From: Hawksworthiomyces lignivorus
Taxonomy: Eukaryota > Ascomycota > Sordariomycetes > Ophiostomatales > Ophiostomataceae
Length of the DNA: 29,275 bases
Assembly (NCBI GenBank): GCA_002917075.1
Contig: NTMA01000164.1
Coordinates: 1-29,275 of the forward strand
Direction: 5' to 3'
The notes beneath the pieces are model-generated. The model saw only the letters and a list, made by a program, of their open reading frames with translations. It did no database searches and was not told the origin of the DNA. Made by a program: the position numbers and the translations under genes. Shown here in pieces: positions 1 to 12,625 of the stretch. Within the stretch, counting starts at the first letter, position 1. Every line of letters begins with the position of its first letter.

Positions 1-5
1 CGATC

Positions 6-30
6 TTTTTTTTTTTTTTTTTTTTTTTTT
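6..30. repeat. Poly-T tract (25 T) at window edge
   Basis: An uninterrupted run of 25 T starts at base 6, after the five bases CGATC. It is either a genomic homopolymer or a sequencing or assembly edge effect. CGATCT is also the 3' end of common Illumina adapters. Confidence 0.9.
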
Positions 31-1063
31 CGTGGGCGGTGCTAGGTACAAAGGCGTCCCACCAGAGCACAAGCCAGCCAAGCTGGGTTGTACACAGGTC
101 TCGGTGTAAAATTCAAGTGCGCAATTGTATCACTATGTCTACGAGGCGCACGCACATACTGCTAGCGGCAACCCCACTGAGAATTCTATACGGTCTAGCC
201 ATACATGGTGGACTCGATTTTCGGTAGGGATTTGCTTCCTGCCTTCTTGTCTAACGACGAAAAGAACCTAGGCCATTGGGGTCTCTGGTTGGCTATTACG
301 GCGACCGCCTAGCTGTTTAGCTCTCACGCCGCGAGAAGACGACAAGAGGGGCGGAGGGGAGAAAGCCCGCCAAATTCCCTCGTCAAACTTCCTTCATTTT
401 GCTCTGTTCGCTGCTGCTGTGATATGTCTCCTAGTGAAGCAGCTCCTACTGTCTCTGTTTACAAGACTCTATAACAACTCCCTTTCTGTTTGTTCTTTGC
501 AAATCAATTGTGCTTTTTGCTGCCTTCCGGACTTTTTTCTTCCTCCCCTTTATGTCTGTCTCATCAATCAGCTCCTATGTAAGGCCAACGCAATCTGCTG
601 GTCAAGCAAGGGAGGCACCAAGATTGCATTAGCGCGGCAGGTGGCGGCGACTTTCTTGGCCCTACGGGGGTGCTATTACTACGAAGGCACCCTGCTTCTA
701 ACTACATAATTCTTTTCCTAACTCCGTTCCTTTTTCTTTTTGTTCAGAATTTTACCTTCTGCTGGCTACCTTCTACTGTATGTTCACACTGTGTTCATTC
801 CTCGCTTCTTGGAGTCCGTGTAGGTTGCATGTATAACCCCCTAACCACTAGCGGCGTATGTTAGAAATCTACTCCGTACTGAGCACTCTTGTAGGAACTG
901 CAAAAGCGGGAGCTAGGCGCATTCCTCGCCTTGCAACTCTACGCGACGAGACACAAGGACAACTACTACTGCAGGCAACTACTTCGCCTTCTAGTGGTGT
1001 TGGCATCTTAATATACGTTATATTCTTGAGATCACAGGCTTAAATGGCCTTTTGCAATGGTAA

Positions 1064-1076
1064 CCGGACTGTCCGG
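1064..1076. repeat. Short inverted repeat CCGGAC-T-GTCCGG
   Basis: Two perfect 6-bp arms are separated by a single T. The everted CCG/CGG triplets resemble the kind of site bound by dimeric Zn2Cys6 regulators, but no gene start is near it (the next confident gene starts 5.8 kb away), so function is doubtful. Confidence 0.45.
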
Positions 1077-2400
1077 AATTAGATCATACATAATTCGCTT
1101 GTCTGCCTGCGCAAGTTGCATTTCTTGTAAACCACGTGGTTTTCAAGAGACGAGCCAAAACACTAAAAATGAATTGTGATTTCAGTGCGGCAGATGACGA
1201 TGTTCAAGATCTCTTTGGCGCATAAGGCTAGTTGGCCAGCGGTCCTTGGAATCTGCTTATATTTCTTTGATTTGAGATTCAACGGTGTTTCTTGAGTATT
1301 GGTGGGCTGATCAGACTTTGCTACCAGTCATCATCAAAATAGATGCTGATCATGTTCAGTAACGTACCTACTACGGTGATGGGGGTAGAAAATCTTTGCT
1401 GCTATGTAGCGCACTGTCCCGACGCCTGTGATTTGGGACGACAGACGAGTCTCCGTTTTGCCTTCTTGGGCGAAGTCAGCACGACCACCCGGTGTGGTCC
1501 CATCTAGACCACGCCCACCTCAAGTCACTGAACCGCATCCAGATTAGTTCCATTTCCTCTAGTCTTACGCAACGGACGCGTTCAAATTCCCCGTCGCGGC
1601 TCTCTGAACAATTCCGCGACGCTCAGGGACGCGTCTTTGTCATCCCTGTCGCTGTCAGGCAGCCCACTATGAATGTCATACTTTAAGACGAAACTCCGCA
1701 TGCGAGCACGAAAATACTATGGAGCTGAGCACTCCACGGAGGGGGGTTTGTGCCAACGGCGCGAAAGCCAAGGTCGAGCGAGATGAGATATGACATATTA
1801 CAATGGCATCCAATAGTTGCGAAAGCGCAAATGAACCGCCTCCTACATGTAACTATTTCAACGCGCCCCATGCGGGATCTTGTGAGGGGCAAATTCTCCC
1901 CAGATCTCTCTCTCCCATCACTGATGATGATGCGATGTAGTGTGTGCGGTGCGTGGTTGGCCGAAAAGATGACATGCAGAGGAGGGCAGGGAAAAGAAGT
2001 CTGCAGCGTGTGGTGGCAAGCGCGGGATGTTACAGGCGAGAAGGGGTTGCCAACATTGCAGCGAAACACTGCACAAGCAAAAACGTGGCACACTCGGTAC
2101 GCTTGTTGGCTTGTGAGTTTGTCAACTGTACTCCAGACTGCTCTCACATCGAGCCAGTGAAGAACGTACGTAGGCGCTGGCATCCGGAGCGCTCAGGTGG
2201 CCTGCGCTTGTACTCCGGAGGTATACCCTTTGCAGTCCCCGAGCACGCGAAAGTGTGGAATCCTACGTCTTCACCTGCAGGGGGGCTACCTTGAAAAGAG
2301 AGATCCAGAGAAAAGCGTCAAAACAGGAGTCCAATCTCCTGTCCAAGAGAAACCAGAGAAGGCAGCTTCCGCCCCTATAACAACTGCATTATGAACGTGG

Positions 2401-5400
2401 GTTTGCTTACCTTTGTACTGCAAGACAGAAAACTCGCCGTGCGCGGTAGTACTTTTTAGGAATGCCTATTTAGAGATTTTCAAATTCCCGAAACCCCTTC
2501 CCATTTAGGTCTAAGGCTTTTCGCGCAGCCTATCTCCTCAACATCAGCGCCTGTGCCAATGGCTCCAGCATACAGTTGGAAGTCGAAATATCACTGCACA
2601 CAGTCAAGCGCGTCAAAAAACAGGCCAGCAAAGGAAAAGATAGCGATTTTCGGTAAAGATGCGCCAGCCTCCCCCCCTTCTCAACATAACCTGGTCACGC
2701 ACCACTTTTTGAGGATTTCAAGTAGCATTTTCATCAGGCCTGAAACAAAGCAATCTATATTTTCATTCACTCAGCAGCCCCTGACCTTAGATTTTTTGCG
2801 CTCGTCTTTATGTCGGGGCCTAGGAAGTCTCTACTACCCCATGTTAGCTACCAAGAACGGGCAGAGACGAAAATTGTGTCTTGCTTTCTATCCTGTCCGC
2901 ATGCTGAAATGCCATGTCTCTGTCCTTGCTAGGCTTCTGTCCCCAGAGCCCCAGACATTTCCTCTGTAGTACAACCCCTGTATTTGCAATTGTGTCTTGC
3001 TCTCAGGCATGTACAAGCTATTCCGAACAACATCCAGATAGGTTACGTCGTATACTTCTCAATGTCCCAATTCGACTACATACAAAGGCGTGCCCCACGT
3101 CTTCCAATTTTTCTTTTTACTGTTCCTCATCCGAATTTCTCGTAAGAGACAGTGCGTATATACAGGATACATACTATGAATATATTGGTGTGCAATTCTT
3201 TCTTGTAATGACGACTTAGCTGCTCAGGCTCTAAAACAATCTGCAGCAAGACTTCCTTGGATGGCAAGGCAAATATAGACACTCGTTATGAATGGCCGCA
3301 TAGAGCATCTTGTGAACAATTCTGTACCGAAAACTGTCCAATCCGAGCCTAGAAAAGTATCTTGGCACAGGATGTCATCCATGGAAGACGAAAATCCGGG
3401 GAGACCTAACTTGTAGAGAAAGCATTATTTGCAACGAAATGGATTTTGTTCACTATCCGGGATACTGCCGCCCATGTTTTGGTTTGGTATACCTTTCACG
3501 GTTGATCTAAGCGTGGACAAGCGCATAGCCACACCCATTTATTCATTATAAGATGTTGCATGAATACGATCACCATATCCAACATCCCACGGTTTGGTAA
3601 AAGGAGAAACAACAAACATTATTTCACAGTGTCTGGCTTTGGGCGTTCTTGTTTGGTATGCCACAGCGCTGGAGAAGTCTACCGATTGTATAATTTAGCT
3701 ATTTAGGTTCCTTAAGCTGCGCTCCTTCCCTTTTGAACATAAAGTATGAGAATATAGTATGAACATAGTCATTCCTCCTTTTACGTATCTTACATACCGG
3801 AAAGGTGTTATTTGTTGCCTTTAAAAGATAACAAATCCTAGAGAGGCGAAGATACTTTGCTATCTCCGTAAGAGCAATTCAATAGCTTTACAACTTTGAC
3901 AATGGGAAGATCAAAATATTCCTCTTCTACAGTTCCTTGATTCAAGAGAATAGCTTCAAATTTTTTTCATCCAAGAACAGATCTACGTTGCCCAAAGCCC
4001 CTAAACAAGATATGGCTGGGGTGGCGATATGTGTTCACTATTCACCCTAATATGTATGTAACCTATCGGTGTGCTATATATTCGCGCAATTTGTCCATAT
4101 GCTTACCTATCTTCTGCAAGCACTTTATATCTTCATCAATTATCAAACAGAAGCCTCTCATTTATTGGTTAGCAGACGGGCGCGTTCTTAGCGCTGCAGA
4201 CTTCGTATGGGTTGGCACAGATTCTGCTCTCCTTCCCTGTGCGGTGGTAAAATATTGTCGTATTTCATTTACATACAGAGTTCCGTTTGTCCGTAGCGCC
4301 TCTTGTATTTTCGTTGGAAATAACTCCCTGCTTTCATGTATGGCGTGTCGTCTCCTGCCCAAATAGAACAAACGAGCCTCGCGAGAAACCAATAGTCACA
4401 ATGTCCTTAAACATTAGACATCTGGTATCTAGGGCATGGTATCTTGCAAGATTCAAATTCAGAGACAAATGTAAAAATATAGTAAAATATGAAATCGGCA
4501 CCTCGAAGAACATATCCCTCTTAAAACATATAGATGTACAAGCCTTTGAACTATGACAATATAATGCCTAATAACGTTACATTTTACATACATTGGTTTA
4601 ATCAACAGGGCTTGCAAATTAAAAAAGAAGTTGAACACGATGTTTAGGAAAGAAAGAAGTAGCCTATACGGTCGGTGATGGCAGAATGACTATTAACATA
4701 CCAAAGTGGGATACGGGAAGCATTCAGATGGAGCGATTCAGGAACAGGCGAACCAGATCACATAATAATATAGAACATCGATAATAATGCGAAACTAGCA
4801 GAACCTTAACTCGGGGAATGATTTAAGATATGGTAATGTGCCATGAAATTGAAAGCGATTTCCATGCGAACAGATTTTAAGCCGATAATATCACATATAA
4901 GAGTCGTATATAGTTCCACTTACTCGAGCTCAACATCATACAGCAGAGGCAATAAGGCACAGCCTGTGACAACAAGAATTAGATGGGAGAATGCCAATAT
5001 AAACTTTTCCAGAATACAGAGCACTCGTAAGAGGCCGCTGTATTATGTAAAGTGTGCACGTATTATAGTTCCAACGACATCAAAAATGTCTCAGTTTCTA
5101 GTCTTCATCCATAGCAGGATTGCTGAGATTTCATTTCTTTCAGGATTTCATTCTAGGGATGCCTCAATTGGCCTTCTTCCTTGTTCCCGACGGCGAAAAC
5201 AATCCTTAAAATCCACCGAGTGAAATCGCACCTAAGACACGGAAGCCTCTCCGTGAGTCCATTTTGGCAAAGAAAACAAGGCAAGAAAATAAGGAAAATA
5301 AATGGATAAAAGAAAGTTGCTTAGCTCGCTTTCGATACTGATATCATTTTCGCTTATGCTAGAAAAAGCCATTCACCCTAAAAAAAAAAAAAAAAAAAAC

Positions 5401-6849
5401 AGATAATGGAACGTGCAGACAAAAGAGGCAGCATAGACGGGCCGATGGGAATTGCGGCTGTTTTCGTAGGAAGCTTTGGTCACCGGCAGCAAAAATAAGG
5501 AATATATGAATGATTTCTCAGATACAAACGTACTAAACTTTGCAAAAGATTATGAAGCTATGAATAGTCGTAGCACTAGATACAGACGAGGTTGTTTACT
5601 CGAGTACTGAGAAAAAACCTCGATGTTGGAGGTGGGTACTATCGCTCGTAACTTGCGGGCAAAAACCTGGAAAATCTAGGCACACTAGAGAACATAGATG
5701 TGAATTTTGCAAGTATTAGAAAAGAGAAGTCATTATAGCTTTTTAACCTGTATCGAAAATTCGAAAATTTATATAGCAATAATGCATGCCGTTGTTCCTT
5801 AAGACTGTTGATAAGCATGTTATATAAAACACGTTTTTCTTTCTTTGTTCCAAATGAGAAGAGAATATTATTGACAGACGGAAGAATTTTACTCATTGCT
5901 CGGAGAATTCTTCTGTCATATAGCCATTCTTCCTGCAAGGTACGAGCAAGAAAATAAAGGTCTTATTCTTTTAACTATTGCGACTTCCCTAACAGGTACA
6001 TACGGCTATGCTCATCACCTGAGTGCCGTCTCAGCCGCTATACAATTGCCAAAATGAAAAGAAACCAGACATGAACGCACAAAAATTACAGCCTGTCAAA
6101 TATTAAAACACTTTTAAGAAAAGACCAGCGACTTCAATGGCACTACAGTGTGGAATCTGGCGTCATAGCACTTTTATACACAGTTTGCTTTTGGTCACAA
6201 GTAACAGCCATACATGCTAATAGCCCTGTGAACATAAAAAGGTCAGCGTATACATATCCTTTCAATACGTAAACATTGGATTTCTCTCTTCAATTTTGGT
6301 TCTCAGCCATTTGGTGCATGAACTACTGCAAGGCTCAGCTGTGATATTTCGACGGCTTTGGCATGGCAGCTAGAACGTCTCTCCTTGGATATGTGGCTTG
6401 ATGTGCTATAATGAGATGAATTGAAATAAGAGTATAAATACAGATCTAGACCTAAACTCACGATAAAGGCCCCTGATTTATAGGCAGATGATTCTCCAGA
6501 ATCAATTCGAGACAAGAAGTTCAAGTTATGCTTCTGTGCCGAGTTCACGTGATAAACATTACTAATCAGAAGTGGCACGTCACACTTATGGTCGCCTGGC
6601 AGGGCCGTCGATCTTCCGTCCTGGCATGTTCCGGCCAGGCACGGCGAGGTTGACGACAACGCCGACGCCACTTCTTGCGAGTCTGGCGCTGCTCTTTTAC
6701 CACAATATTGCCTTGGCATTACTATTTTATACTTCTGGATAGATCCCCCCTTGCGAGAAGCCTTTACTTTTGCTTTTCTCCCAAATTTCATTAACAGATT
6801 TAACACAGTTTCCATTTTTGAATGCGATTTCTTACAGGAACATCTTACG
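2401..6849. other. AT-rich gene-free region upstream of ECM29
   Basis: This stretch is visibly richer in A/T than the coding regions (about one third G+C in parts of 4.4-4.8 kb) and contains many TATA-like strings. Open frames are short (about 140 codons or fewer, except one 207-codon antisense frame at 6303-6926 that overlaps the ECM29 start) and none resembles a known protein. A 20-A tract lies at 5380-5399. A locally GC-rich island at about 6590-6700 sits just upstream of ECM29 and may be part of its promoter. I cannot tell whether the region is a decayed repeat, a non-coding transcript or plain spacer. Confidence 0.5.
5380..5399. repeat. Poly-A tract (20 A)
   Basis: An uninterrupted A20 run in the AT-rich intergenic region. 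I could not find flanking target-site duplications that would mark it as the tail of a retroposed copy, so a simple homopolymer is the default reading. Confidence 0.9.
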
Positions 6850-9800
6850 ATGGCCGCGCCGCCTACCGAGCAGAGAGAGCTCGATCTCGTCGAAAAAGTT
6901 GATTTTCGCATTCTAAATGTTGCCAATAACGAACAGAAGCTTCAGGAGTTGCTCGGCAAGTTTCTCGTGCCTCTTCTTCTGAAGGGTGCTAGTGAACACG
7001 CGTCAGTTCGGGCTAAGGTGAGCTACTGGCAAACGTGCTGTTGATGGGTAACGAGTTGTCTTTTAAATTGACTAGCTTCACAGGTTGCAACAGTTGCTCA
7101 ACGGCTCAAGCTGTTCATTAAGCCACCAGGGTATGTCTTCGTGAGTTCTTTTTTGTCAGTGTTGTAATTTTCTGACAGACGACATAGGGTTGTTCTTCCA
7201 GTAGCTTCGCTTTTACAGCAGTTCAAGACGATAGATTCCCCGGTTGTGAGGCATCTTGATATTGTCTTCATTCAGCATAGTATTGGCCGCTTGTCCGTTA
7301 AAGAGCGCCGTGACTTGATTCCGGTAATCCTTCGAGACATTTCTAGTGTGAACAGCAGCACTCCAGCTCTGTTTGATATCCTCTTGCAGACGCTTCCTGT
7401 GCTCAGATTCCCTTCAAGAGGCTCCAAAGAGGACGAATCCTTCCGGGATGACATCGGCCTTTCAAACTCAGCAGATGCTGCCTACGTTTCCGACAGGTTC
7501 GGCAAGATCTTCCTACTCTCACGAACTAGCCAACTTGTCGCAGGCAGCGATGCATCCTTTTTCTCTTTTGACCAAGAGGACTCTTGGCTGCGCACTGGCG
7601 CAAATCTTGCCGAAACGCGAATTCGCGTTGCGAACTTTCTAGCCAGCGGCGCCTTCAGCGATGACGATCGTTTTATGCCAGCCCTCTACGCGTCTGCGCA
7701 TACAGACAGCCGCGTATCGTCCATTGGCGAGGATCTATTGAAAAGAAGCAAAGTTTCGCTCGAAAACAAAGAATTTGTAGAGCAACTCTTCAAAGCTCAC
7801 GCCGCACTCTCAGCTACCTACCGAATCCGGATCTTAAATCTGCTCAGCAAATCCGCCATTTCAACAAGTTATGCTGATGATATCCTGGAAGTGGTGAAGC
7901 GTAACATGGAAGCAAATGCGGCCGACATCGACTCTTCTAGTGCAACTCCAGCATCAGCCCGATCTCGTGGGTTGGAAATGGCGAAATTGTATAAAGCTAT
8001 GTTTGAGTATATTAACTGGGTTGCGCGCATCGGACCCAACAAGGACGATTTCAGTATTGGCCGTCCGCTGATTGATTATTTACAAATATATATCAATGAT
8101 CTGGGGTGGCCAGTTCCAACATATACGGGCGTCGACTACGAACCTCTGCGAGCAAAGGCCTACGAAACGATCGGCATGCTCGCCAAAGGTGCAAAGATGA
8201 CCATACCTGAGCGTCTGGCCCTAGCGAACTGGTTCTTCCGCTCCTTAACGGAGGACCCGACAACAGAAGTTGTGGTCAATGTTGATGGCGCTCTGTCGAG
8301 TATGACATCGATGTTTTCGCTTGAGAATGAGGCACTAGACCGCGATGAAATTGAGCCCAAGCTTAGATCTCTTCTTCTCAAATACATCAATTTGTCTGAA
8401 GATGAGCCGAATGTCCGCCGGAGTGCTCGCCACGCCGCTGCGAAATGGGCCAACAACTGTCTTCCTTTTTCGGACCCGGTTGCTCGATGGATTGACATCC
8501 TTGCTGCTGCGGGCCGTCGGGGAGAGAGGAATGATGTGATCGAAGAAGGCCACAAGGGCCTAGATCCGTGGACATACTACAGCAATAATGCAGACTCCCT
8601 CGTGCTCCCCCAATGGCAGGATTTGGTCCGGTCTTTTTTTAAAGTTCCCATTGAAGGGGTAGAAACGGATAATGCAGGAGCTTTGTCAGACATGGAGATT
8701 GATAGTGTATCGACATTTGTCAATTTCGCCGGGGAGAAAATTGATGCTTATCCGCTTGCAATTAGCTACTGTAAGCGGATTCTCTTCCTCACGGCATTGA
8801 CGGATTTCAAGGTAGAGCCTGGCTGGGAGCAACAACTAGATACCTTGGTACGCACCGACAAAAAGAGTCGAGATATGATCCGAAGCTATTTAAGTGGCCT
8901 AGAGGGAAAGGCACTGTTCGACTTCCTTGCTGCTTCTTTTGAGGGAATGCTTCAGAAACAAGCTACTCTGACCGAACCTTGCGGACGTTGTTTCGTGGAA
9001 TTGGCATCGTTATCGCCAAAATCTGTCCTTGCACCACTGGCGAGCAGAGCAAGCGAATTACTTATTCTAGTGAAATCAAACAAGAAAGAGGTTCGAAAAC
9101 TTGGCGCTGCAGCAATAGGCATTCTTGGTGCCCATCCCGCCAATGAAGAAAGCGACGTCAAAAAACTAACGACGGCGTTAGTGGAAGCATCGCAACCATG
9201 GAAATCGGCCGTTGGTTCTGAGTTGAATGCTACAGAGGGAGCTTTTGTAGCTCTGGCTCATCTGTTGTCAAGAGTCGTATTTTACAATTATCCGGGTGCC
9301 GAATCTCTAGTTGCTGATGCAGCATCTCTGTTTCCGAGTGCAAATGAAATATCGGAAGCTTCTGTATCTTTTCAAGATGCTATTTTCGACGCATTCAATC
9401 AGCTGTGGACCGCCGGTCTTCAATGTCTTCCTGGCTCATCTGAGGCCGCAGGTGATAAGGGGAAAATCACTGCCGCCTTTGTGGATGTTCTCACCACACA
9501 GGCCAAGAAAGGAAATGAACGTGCTATTTCTGCTCTTGGTCGGCTTGCTGTCGCTATTGGGGCTGATTCTTCTTCCTCTCTAGAGGCAGATACTGACGTA
9601 AAAGGCAAAGAAACAGAAGATTTCACGGCATTGATTCTCAGCAAGCTGCAGGAACTATATGAGATCAAACAAGTCGAAGTGCATTTTGCGATTGGAGGAG
9701 CCATTACGGCTGCTGTCGCTTGCTGGGATTCTGACATTGTTGAACTGTCTCTTGACGTAGAGGAAGGCAAAAGCTCCACGTTCCGCACTCCAAAGCGGCC

Positions 9801-12570
9801 GGCCAGACTTACAACAACGCTCGACAAGATCTTGACAGACAGCAAGACCACAAAACCAGCTCTTCTCAAAGCATCCGGTATCTGGCTGTTTAGTATCATC
9901 CAGCATTGCTCGCATTTGTCAGAAGTACAGAATCGGCTGCGGGAATGCCAGGTGGCATTTATGCGGCTCCTCAGCGCGCGCGATGAGTTGGTACAAGAGA
10001 CTGCCTCCCGTGGTCTGGCATTAGTGTATGAGAAGGGTGATGCGCCTCTCAAAGGCGATCTTGTGCGTGACCTTGTTGCTTCTTTCACAGGTTCAGGTAC
10101 CCAGCTCAAAGTGGATGACGATACCGAATTATTTGAGGCGGGAGCATTGCCTACAGGCGAGGGCAAGTCTGTTACATCTTACAAAGATATTGTGAATTTG
10201 GCAAACGAGGTTGGTGACCAGACGTTGATCTACAAGTTCATGTCACTGGCTGCAAATGCAGCAACATGGTCTACGCGGTCTGCATTTGGCCGCTTCGGTC
10301 TGAGCAACATTCTGTCGGAATCAGAAGTTGACCCCAAGCTCTACCCAAAGCTCTTCCGGTACCGCTTTGACCCGAACCCTAACGTTCAACGATCGATGAA
10401 CGACATTTGGAAGGCTCTGGTTAAAGATTCTAATGCTGTGATCGAAGCACATTTTGATGCTATCATACAAGATCTTCTGAAGAGCATCTTAGGAAAGGAG
10501 TGGCGTGTCCGCGAGGCAAGTTGTGCAGCTGTTTCTGACCTTGTACAAGGACGACCGTTCAACCAGTATGAAAAATACTACGAGGATATTTGGTCGCGCG
10601 CCCTGAAAGTTCTAGATGACGTGAAGGGCTCTGTGAGAGAAGCGGCTCTGCGCCTCTGCATTAACTTGTCAAACACGCTTGTGCGGCAACTCGAAGACGG
10701 AGGTGCAGGGGTCAATGCAACTGCCATGATGAATGAAGCCTTGCCTTTTTTGATGTCCGAAAAAGGCATCGAGAGCGGTGTCGAAGACGTGAAAATATTT
10801 GCCACAATCACAGTTCTTAAGATTGCCAAGCACGGCGGCAAAGCGCTCCAACCTTACATTGCGGCTATGGTGCCGCGTCTCTTGGGTTTACTGAGTACGA
10901 TCGAACCACAGGCTTTCAATTACTACTACATGCGATCAGGTGAAGATGATAAGGAGAAGCTTGACAAGATGCGCAGCGCCATGGTATCGCAGTCTCCTAT
11001 TTCAGAAGCGATCGAGAACTGTCTGCGCAACGTGAACGGCACTGTTATGGCGGACCTGGCATCCGGGATCGAGGCAGTCGTGAAGGCAGCTGTAGGCATG
11101 CCGACCAAGATTGGCTGTAGTAGGGTACTGTCAACTTTGGCTACAAGGCATACGACTGATTTTGGGCCGTACGCAAGTCGTTTCTTGCAGCTTCTCGAAA
11201 AACAAGCACTGGACCGCAACGATGAAGTCAGCCAAAGCTACGCCAAAGCAGCGGCATACGTGATGCGGGTTGCTCCCGACGCATCACGAGAGCGATTTGC
11301 AGCGCGCTTTGTCGATCTGTATTTTACGGCGGAGGACGAGAACCGCCGCCAGAAGGTCGCTGATGTCGTGCTGGCGCTTGCCAAGATCTCGCCAGACCAC
11401 TTTCACGCGCTCGAAGCGCAGTTGCTCCCATTCGCATACATGGCGAGCCACGACACTGACGACTACGTGCACAAGGCTTGCGACGAAGTGTGGAACAAGC
11501 ACGCGGGCAGCAATCTTAGTGTCGCACGGTATGTGCCCGAAATTGCAGCACTCGTTCAGCGTTCTCTCGACACTCCACAGTGGGCACTGAAGCATGCAGG
11601 TGCGCTCACAGTGGCCGATGCTGTGAAGGCGGTCCTTGGTGCCAGCGACCTCAGCGGGCAGGTTAATACCACTCAACTAAAGGCGCTCTGGCCGCTGTAT
11701 GAGAAATCGCTTGCACTCAAGACATTCGAAGGCAAAGAGAAGCTGCTTGACGTGTTTCCTGACTTCGTCGCCAAGGGTAAACCTCTGTGGGTCGGAGATG
11801 CCAAGACAACGGCCGTGCTACGCAAGATTGCCACCGTTGAGGCCAAGCGCAACAACGACACATACCGGGTACATGCATTCCGTTGTCTGTGGCGAGTGGC
11901 GGAATCAGCCGCGGACGAAATGGATCTGTGGGACGATGCCGTGAAGATCGTGACGCCGCACCTAGAGTCCTTGAAAGAATGGGATGAAAGAGGAGGGGCT
12001 GGCGGGGAGAAGATGGACATTGACAGCGGAAACAAGAAGAAGGATTCCGCAGCAGCCAGCCAGGAGCGCCTCGTCCGCCAGACGGCTGAGAATGCGCTCG
12101 AAGTCGTGGCGCGCAGCTACAGTCGGCCTGCAATGAAGACGGATCCCTACGCAGTCTTGGCGGCCATCTGGAAGGTCTTGTCGCCATTCCTGGACAGTGA
12201 TGCATTTGGGCCCGTACGCAGGACGACGTGGTATAAGACTGCAGTGGATCTGTTTGACGCAGCAGCCAAGTCGGCCGAAGAGAAGAAGCCGTCCGAGAGC
12301 CCCGAGGCCGATGGCAGCAAGCTTGTTTTGTCTTACTTGGAGTCATTGGATGCCAACAGTCCTGAAGTTGGAACAGAGCTGCAGCGCTCATCACGGGTTA
12401 AGGCTATCAAAGCTCTTGCCAAAGCGGCGAAGAAAGGTAGCTTTGGCTCGCAGGTGTCTGCCATAGATGCTGTTGGAAAGATCAAGGCAGCCCTTGAAGG
12501 AGCACTGAAAACAGAACGATCTCTGGACGTTCAGAAGCTACTTAAAGAGACTCTTGCAGAGATACAGTAA
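6850..12570 (+). CDS. ecm29: Proteasome adaptor/scaffold protein Ecm29
   Basis: Three exons: 6850-7017, 7084-7130 and 7188-12570, giving 1865 aa, very close to the roughly 1870 aa of yeast Ecm29. Introns of 66 and 57 nt have GTGAGC..CAG and GTATGT..TAG borders. The joins rebuild the N-terminal Ecm29 pattern (residues 57-72 end in FIKPPG, followed by VVLPVASLLQQF and then SPVVRHLDIVFIQ). The rest is a continuous alpha-helical HEAT-repeat solenoid with no enzyme motif. A low-complexity acidic/lysine patch (MDIDSGNKKKDS) near residue 1680 is likely a loop. In yeast and animals Ecm29 clamps the 19S regulatory particle to the 20S core, monitors faulty proteasomes and acts in the cytosol and nucleus. 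The start is the first in-frame ATG with a good context (ACGATGGC) and gives the conserved N-terminus. An out-of-frame ATG 28 nt upstream is discussed in the findings. Function is known from the family; exon joins are inferred from frame. Confidence 0.95.
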
Positions 12571-12625
12571 AAATTTGTATCTATTCAATAATTTTCGCAT
12601 ACATATAGTATAATTCCAGAATTTT
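12571..12625 (+). terminator. Probable ECM29 3' end / polyadenylation region
   Basis: Directly after the stop codon, the sequence carries an A-rich AATAAT-type element and a CATACATATAG efficiency-like element, followed by a T-rich stretch. This is the usual arrangement of a fungal poly(A) site. The cleavage position cannot be read from sequence alone. Confidence 0.35.

Larger units (their letters stand above)
1..2400. other. Gene-free left flank, mixed composition
   Basis: No recognisable protein-coding gene is visible. Open frames of up to about 166 codons exist on both strands around 1.7-2.2 kb. They overlap each other in antisense, give no known motif, and have Cys/Arg/Ser-rich translations typical of chance frames. 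I saw no tRNA B-box with paired arms and no transposase motif. A 25-T tract lies at the very left edge, and a short perfect inverted repeat lies at 1064-1076. A diverged lineage-specific gene with several introns could be missed by reading alone. Confidence 0.6.

Noticed and set aside
1683..2183. 166-codon minus-strand and 136-codon plus-strand open frames around 1.7-2.2 kb
   Set aside because: They overlap each other in antisense, have no recognisable domain and odd composition, and lack clear introns extending them.
4843..5223. 126-codon plus-strand frame in the AT-rich region
   Set aside because: Ser/Thr/Arg-rich translation with no motif. A frame this long is compatible with chance in several kilobases.
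5380..5399. A20 tract as the tail of a retroposed element
   Set aside because: I found no target-site duplication and no recognisable coding remnant on its left, so it is kept only as a homopolymer.
6303..6926. 207-codon minus-strand frame over the ECM29 start
   Set aside because: It overlaps the conserved first exon of ECM29 in antisense and resembles no known protein. It could be an antisense transcript, but sequence alone gives no support.
9420..10166. 248-codon minus-strand frame within ECM29
   Set aside because: It is a shadow of the ECM29 coding frame with Ser/Arg-rich low-information translation.
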